A stretch of DNA of 7,940 nt from assembly GCA_964444115.1 (NCBI GenBank), contig CAYUFT010000098.1, forward strand, positions 1 through 7,940, given 5' to 3'. Shown here in pieces: positions 5,889 through 7,940 of the stretch. The notes beneath the pieces were generated by a model. The model saw only the letters and a program-made list of their open reading frames with translations. It had not been told where the DNA came from and searched no databases. The stretch's first letter is position 1, and every line of letters begins with the position of its first letter. The position numbers were made by a program, and so were the translations under genes. The DNA is from UBA349 sp964444115. Lineage in GTDB: Archaea > Methanobacteriota > Methanobacteria > Methanobacteriales > Methanobacteriaceae.

Positions 5889-7268
5889 ATGAAGGCTATA
5901 AAAAAAATGATGTGTCTAGTAGATGGAGAACATTATCTACCTGTCACTAAATCAGCAATTGATACTTTAGATAGTTTAGAACATTTAGAAGTTGTAGCTC
6001 TAGTATTTATTGGAGGAACTGAAAAATTAAGGGAAACTAGTGAAGAATCTTTCTCTAAAAAGATGGGGCGACCAGTCCATTTTGGCCCACACACTAATGA
6101 AATTCCTTATGATCTCATTTCAGAGTCTGTAAAAAAATACGACGTAGATGTGGTAATGGATTTATCAGATGAACCTGTAGTTGACTATTCTCAAAGATTC
6201 AAGATTGCTTCAATAATATTATCATTAGGCGTCCCCTATGAAGGGCCTGATTTTAAATTCCAACCCCTTACAGAATACGAAGTTTTGAAAAAACCTTCTT
6301 TAAAAATTCTGGGGACCGGTAAAAGAATTGGTAAAACAGCAGTTTCTGCTTATGCTGCCAGATTAATTCATAAAAAAGACTATAATCCATGTGTAGTTGC
6401 TATGGGTCGTGGAGGGCCAGAAGAACCTGAAATTGTCCGTGGAGATCAAATAGAAATAACTCCTGAATTTTTAATGGAACAATCTAATAAAGGAGTACAT
6501 GCGGCATCAGACCACTGGGAAGATGCTTTAATGAGTAGGATATTAACTATTGGATGCCGAAGATGTGGTGGCGGAATGGTAGGGGACGTTTTCATTACCA
6601 ACATGAAAAAAGGTGCTCAACTGGCTAATGAAGTTGATGCTGATTTTGTAATCATGGAAGGAAGTGGAGCAGCCATACCACCAGTAAAAACCGACAAACA
6701 CATTGTTCTAGTAGGAGTTAACCAACCCATAATGAATATAGAAAACTTTTTTGGTCCGTTTAGAATAGGTTTAGCAGATTTAGTTGTGTTAACCATGTGT
6801 GAAGAGCCTATGGCCAGTGTTGAAAAAGTTAAACAAGTTGAAGAGCTTGTGAAAGAAGTTAATCCTGCAGCAAAAGTTATTCCTACAGTATTTAGGCCAA
6901 AACCACTGGGAGAAGTGAAAGGTAAAAATGTTTTATTTGCCACCACCGCACCAGATTCAATTAAAAGTGTTTTAGTGGAACATTTAGAAAAAGTATATGG
7001 TTGCAAAGTAGTAGGAACTACTCCTCACCTTTCTAATAGGCCTCTTTTACAAAAAGACATTGAAAAATACATTGATAAAGCAGATGTAATGCTAACTGAG
7101 CTAAAAGCCGCGGCAGTGGATGTAGCCACCAAAGATTCTCTGGAAGCAGGACTAGAAGTCGTTTACTGTGATAACATCCCTATAGTAATTGATGAAAAGT
7201 ACGGTAGTCTTTCTGAAGCTATTATTGATGTGGTGGACCGCTCCATTGAAGCGTTTAATTCTAAATAA
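5889..7268 (+). CDS. cpgS: Cyclic 2,3-diphosphoglycerate synthetase
   Basis: Uses ATP to close an internal phosphoanhydride bond in 2,3-diphosphoglycerate, making cyclic 2,3-diphosphoglycerate (cDPG; EC 6.5.1.9). cDPG is a cytoplasmic solute of Methanobacteriales and relatives that stabilises proteins in thermophiles and can act as a phosphate and carbon store. The 459 residues agree with the Methanothermus fervidus enzyme length. The N-terminus (MKAIKKMMCLVDGEHYLPVT) and EYEVLKKPSLKILGTGKRIG are typical. A Walker A-like loop GTGKRIGKT spans 142-150, followed by VVAMGRGGPEEPEIVRGD, a CRRC pair (Cys223, Cys226), MEGSGAAIPPVKTD and GVNQPIMNIENFFGPFRIGL. The start is well supported: AGGAG seven bases upstream. 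A hairpin terminator follows, so it appears to end its transcript. The mesophile-like base composition suggests a role other than thermoprotection here; that is inference. Confidence 0.95.
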   Translation: MKAIKKMMCLVDGEHYLPVTKSAIDTLDSLEHLEVVALVFIGGTEKLRETSEESFSKKMGRPVHFGPHTNEIPYDLISESVKKYDVDVVMDLSDEPVVDYSQRFKIASIILSLGVPYEGPDFKFQPLTEYEVLKKPSLKILGTGKRIGKTAVSAYAARLIHKKDYNPCVVAMGRGGPEEPEIVRGDQIEITPEFLMEQSNKGVHAASDHWEDALMSRILTIGCRRCGGGMVGDVFITNMKKGAQLANEVDADFVIMEGSGAAIPPVKTDKHIVLVGVNQPIMNIENFFGPFRIGLADLVVLTMCEEPMASVEKVKQVEELVKEVNPAAKVIPTVFRPKPLGEVKGKNVLFATTAPDSIKSVLVEHLEKVYGCKVVGTTPHLSNRPLLQKDIEKYIDKADVMLTELKAAAVDVATKDSLEAGLEVVYCDNIPIVIDEKYGSLSEAIIDVVDRSIEAFNSK

Positions 7269-7290
7269 TTAAATAATATAGTAAAAAAAC

Positions 7291-7333
7291 AGGAGTTCTT
7301 TTGAATTCCTAAAGTTTTATATTTAATTTTATT
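7291..7333 (+). terminator. Hairpin plus T-tract ending cpgS
   Basis: AGGAGTTC (7291-7298) pairs with GAATTCCT (7303-7310) as an 8-bp stem with one G-U pair and a TTTT loop, 22 bases after the cpgS stop. It is followed by TTTTATATTTAATTTTATT (7315-7333). This looks like a good transcript end. Confidence 0.7.
7311..7322 (+). promoter_or_regulatory. Probable BRE/TATA promoter of the deformylase-like gene
   Basis: AAAG followed by TTTTATAT resembles an archaeal purine BRE plus TATA box. Initiation about 25 bases on (near 7344) would give a leader of about 25 bases with GGTGAT before the TTG start. It overlaps the T-tract of the cpgS terminator, a compact arrangement. Confidence 0.45.
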
Positions 7334-7369
7334 CAGTTAAATCCATTACTCGATTTTTTAGGTGATATA

Positions 7370-7940
7370 TTGGAATCTTCAGAATTAAAAAAGCTTTTAA
7401 AATTTAGTTTACAAGAAAAAAAGGTTATCAAAGAACTTGAATTACCAGAAGATGCTTTTTTACCTCTCATTTTTTCCATTAGATTTGGTGGAGATTGGAG
7501 CTTAAATAAAAATTCTAAAAAAGTTATGTCCATCAAAGAAAAGCTCACTCAATATGATGAAGAAAAAAAGATAGGTTATACCATAGAAAGAGTTTATTTA
7601 TTTTTAAATCCAGTTATTTTAGCACAAGAAGGTATTGTTTACCGTTTAGAGAAATGCAGTAATAAGCAGGAACGTGAAATGGTTAAAAGACCATACAAAG
7701 TTTCAGTTGATGCTGATTACATTCTAGAAGCTACTTTGGACCCTATAGAATCAGAAATTAGACTTAAAAAGATAAATAATCCTTTAAAGTTTACAGGGCC
7801 CAGTGCTTACGGAGTTTCTCATGAGATGGAACATTTAGAAGAAAAAGAAACTAAAGGAAAACCATTCTGGGAATTTGAATATAAAATTGAGAAAATGAAG
7901 GTGGCAAGCAATGCCGAGCTCGCCACCTATGCGCTGCGCA
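7370..7940 (+). CDS. Divergent peptide deformylase-like metalloprotein (partial, runs off window)
   Basis: Open frame of 190 codons still open at the window end. It begins at a TTG preceded by GGTGAT three bases upstream; an in-frame stop lies at 7310-7312, and the first in-frame ATG is at codon 53. Residues 76-116 align by eye with peptide deformylase: FLNPVIL, then Glu94-Lys-Cys96 in place of EGC, then VKRPYKVSVDAD matching the V-R-P-KV-V-A-D block. HEMEHL (His151, Glu152, His155) matches the HExDH helix. Cys and both His zinc ligands plus the catalytic Glu are therefore present. Differences: no recognisable GxGxAAxQ motif upstream, Ser instead of Leu after the Cys, and 55 residues from Cys to the first His versus about 42 in E. 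coli. It is separated from cpgS by a terminator and likely has its own promoter. Its last 13 codons are GC-rich and may be foreign. Confidence 0.65.
   Translation, partial: MESSELKKLLKFSLQEKKVIKELELPEDAFLPLIFSIRFGGDWSLNKNSKKVMSIKEKLTQYDEEKKIGYTIERVYLFLNPVILAQEGIVYRLEKCSNKQEREMVKRPYKVSVDADYILEATLDPIESEIRLKKINNPLKFTGPSAYGVSHEMEHLEEKETKGKPFWEFEYKIEKMKVASNAELATYALR
7901..7940. other. Abrupt GC-rich tail, possible chimeric join
   Basis: By direct count, 26 of these 40 bases are G or C, while the preceding sequence is roughly one third GC. Codons such as GCC, GCG, CTG and CGC cluster here and are absent from the rest of this frame. It holds GGTGGC/GCCACC arms (7900-7905, 7922-7927) and TGCGC-T-GCGCA (7930-7940). 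It may be foreign DNA joined at a contig end or a genuine insertion boundary. Confidence 0.5.

Noticed and set aside
6617..7006. Minus-strand open frame inside cpgS
   Set aside because: Overlaps the well-supported cpgS entirely; Ser/Thr-rich nonsense-like composition.
7333..7548. Minus-strand open frame at the start of the deformylase-like gene
   Set aside because: The plus-strand frame has a GGTGAT site, longer extent and family motifs.
1..7940. CRISPR array, IS element, tRNA or rRNA
   Set aside because: No regularly spaced direct repeats, no transposase frame, and no GC-rich tRNA-like fold seen in the readable sequence; the two gaps cannot be assessed.

Overview
The window looks like a chromosomal segment of an AT-rich methanogenic archaeon of the order Methanobacteriales, probably a mesophilic Methanobacterium-like or Methanobrevibacter-like lineage. 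The evidence is a cyclic 2,3-diphosphoglycerate synthetase (cpgS), whose product is typical of Methanobacteriales and a few related methanogens, an archaeal-type AspRS, a UPF0058 protein, an archaeal-style CbiC, GTGAT/GGTGAT Shine-Dalgarno sequences, and intergenic DNA made almost entirely of A and T. Two runs of exactly 100 N (3466-3565 and 5693-5792) mark scaffold gaps of unknown true length, so this is a draft or metagenome-derived assembly.

Left half, all on the minus strand and read right to left: hisD (3587-4858), gap, aspS (2143-3459), a flavoprotein of the HI0933/BaiN family (496-2004), and the 5' part of cbiC (1-246), which runs off the window. A double-hairpin, T-rich terminator separates aspS from the flavoprotein. 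About 250 bases of AT-rich DNA separate the flavoprotein from cbiC, so these are probably separate transcripts rather than one operon. Right half, on the plus strand: a UPF0058 protein (5387-5692), gap, cpgS (5889-7268), a clear hairpin terminator (7291-7310), then a partial gene (7370 to the window end) that resembles peptide deformylase. A 528-base AT-rich region (4859-5386) separates the divergent hisD and UPF0058 genes.

The genes are mostly housekeeping: histidine synthesis, Asp/Asn tRNA charging, cobamide synthesis for methanogenesis, and the cDPG solute/phosphate store. No multi-gene defence, mobile or biosynthetic system is visible. The most interesting items are: (1) the deformylase-like protein, which keeps ExC and HEMEH metal-site residues in an organism expected not to formylate its initiator Met, and lacks a recognisable first deformylase motif; (2) an abrupt GC-rich tail in the last 40 bases, which may be a chimeric join; (3) His/Pro signature residues in AspRS that predict a non-discriminating enzyme; (4) the flavoprotein inflated by Asn/Lys-rich insertions, including nine identical AAT codons; and (5) palindromes and small hairpins near the cbiC and UPF0058 starts.
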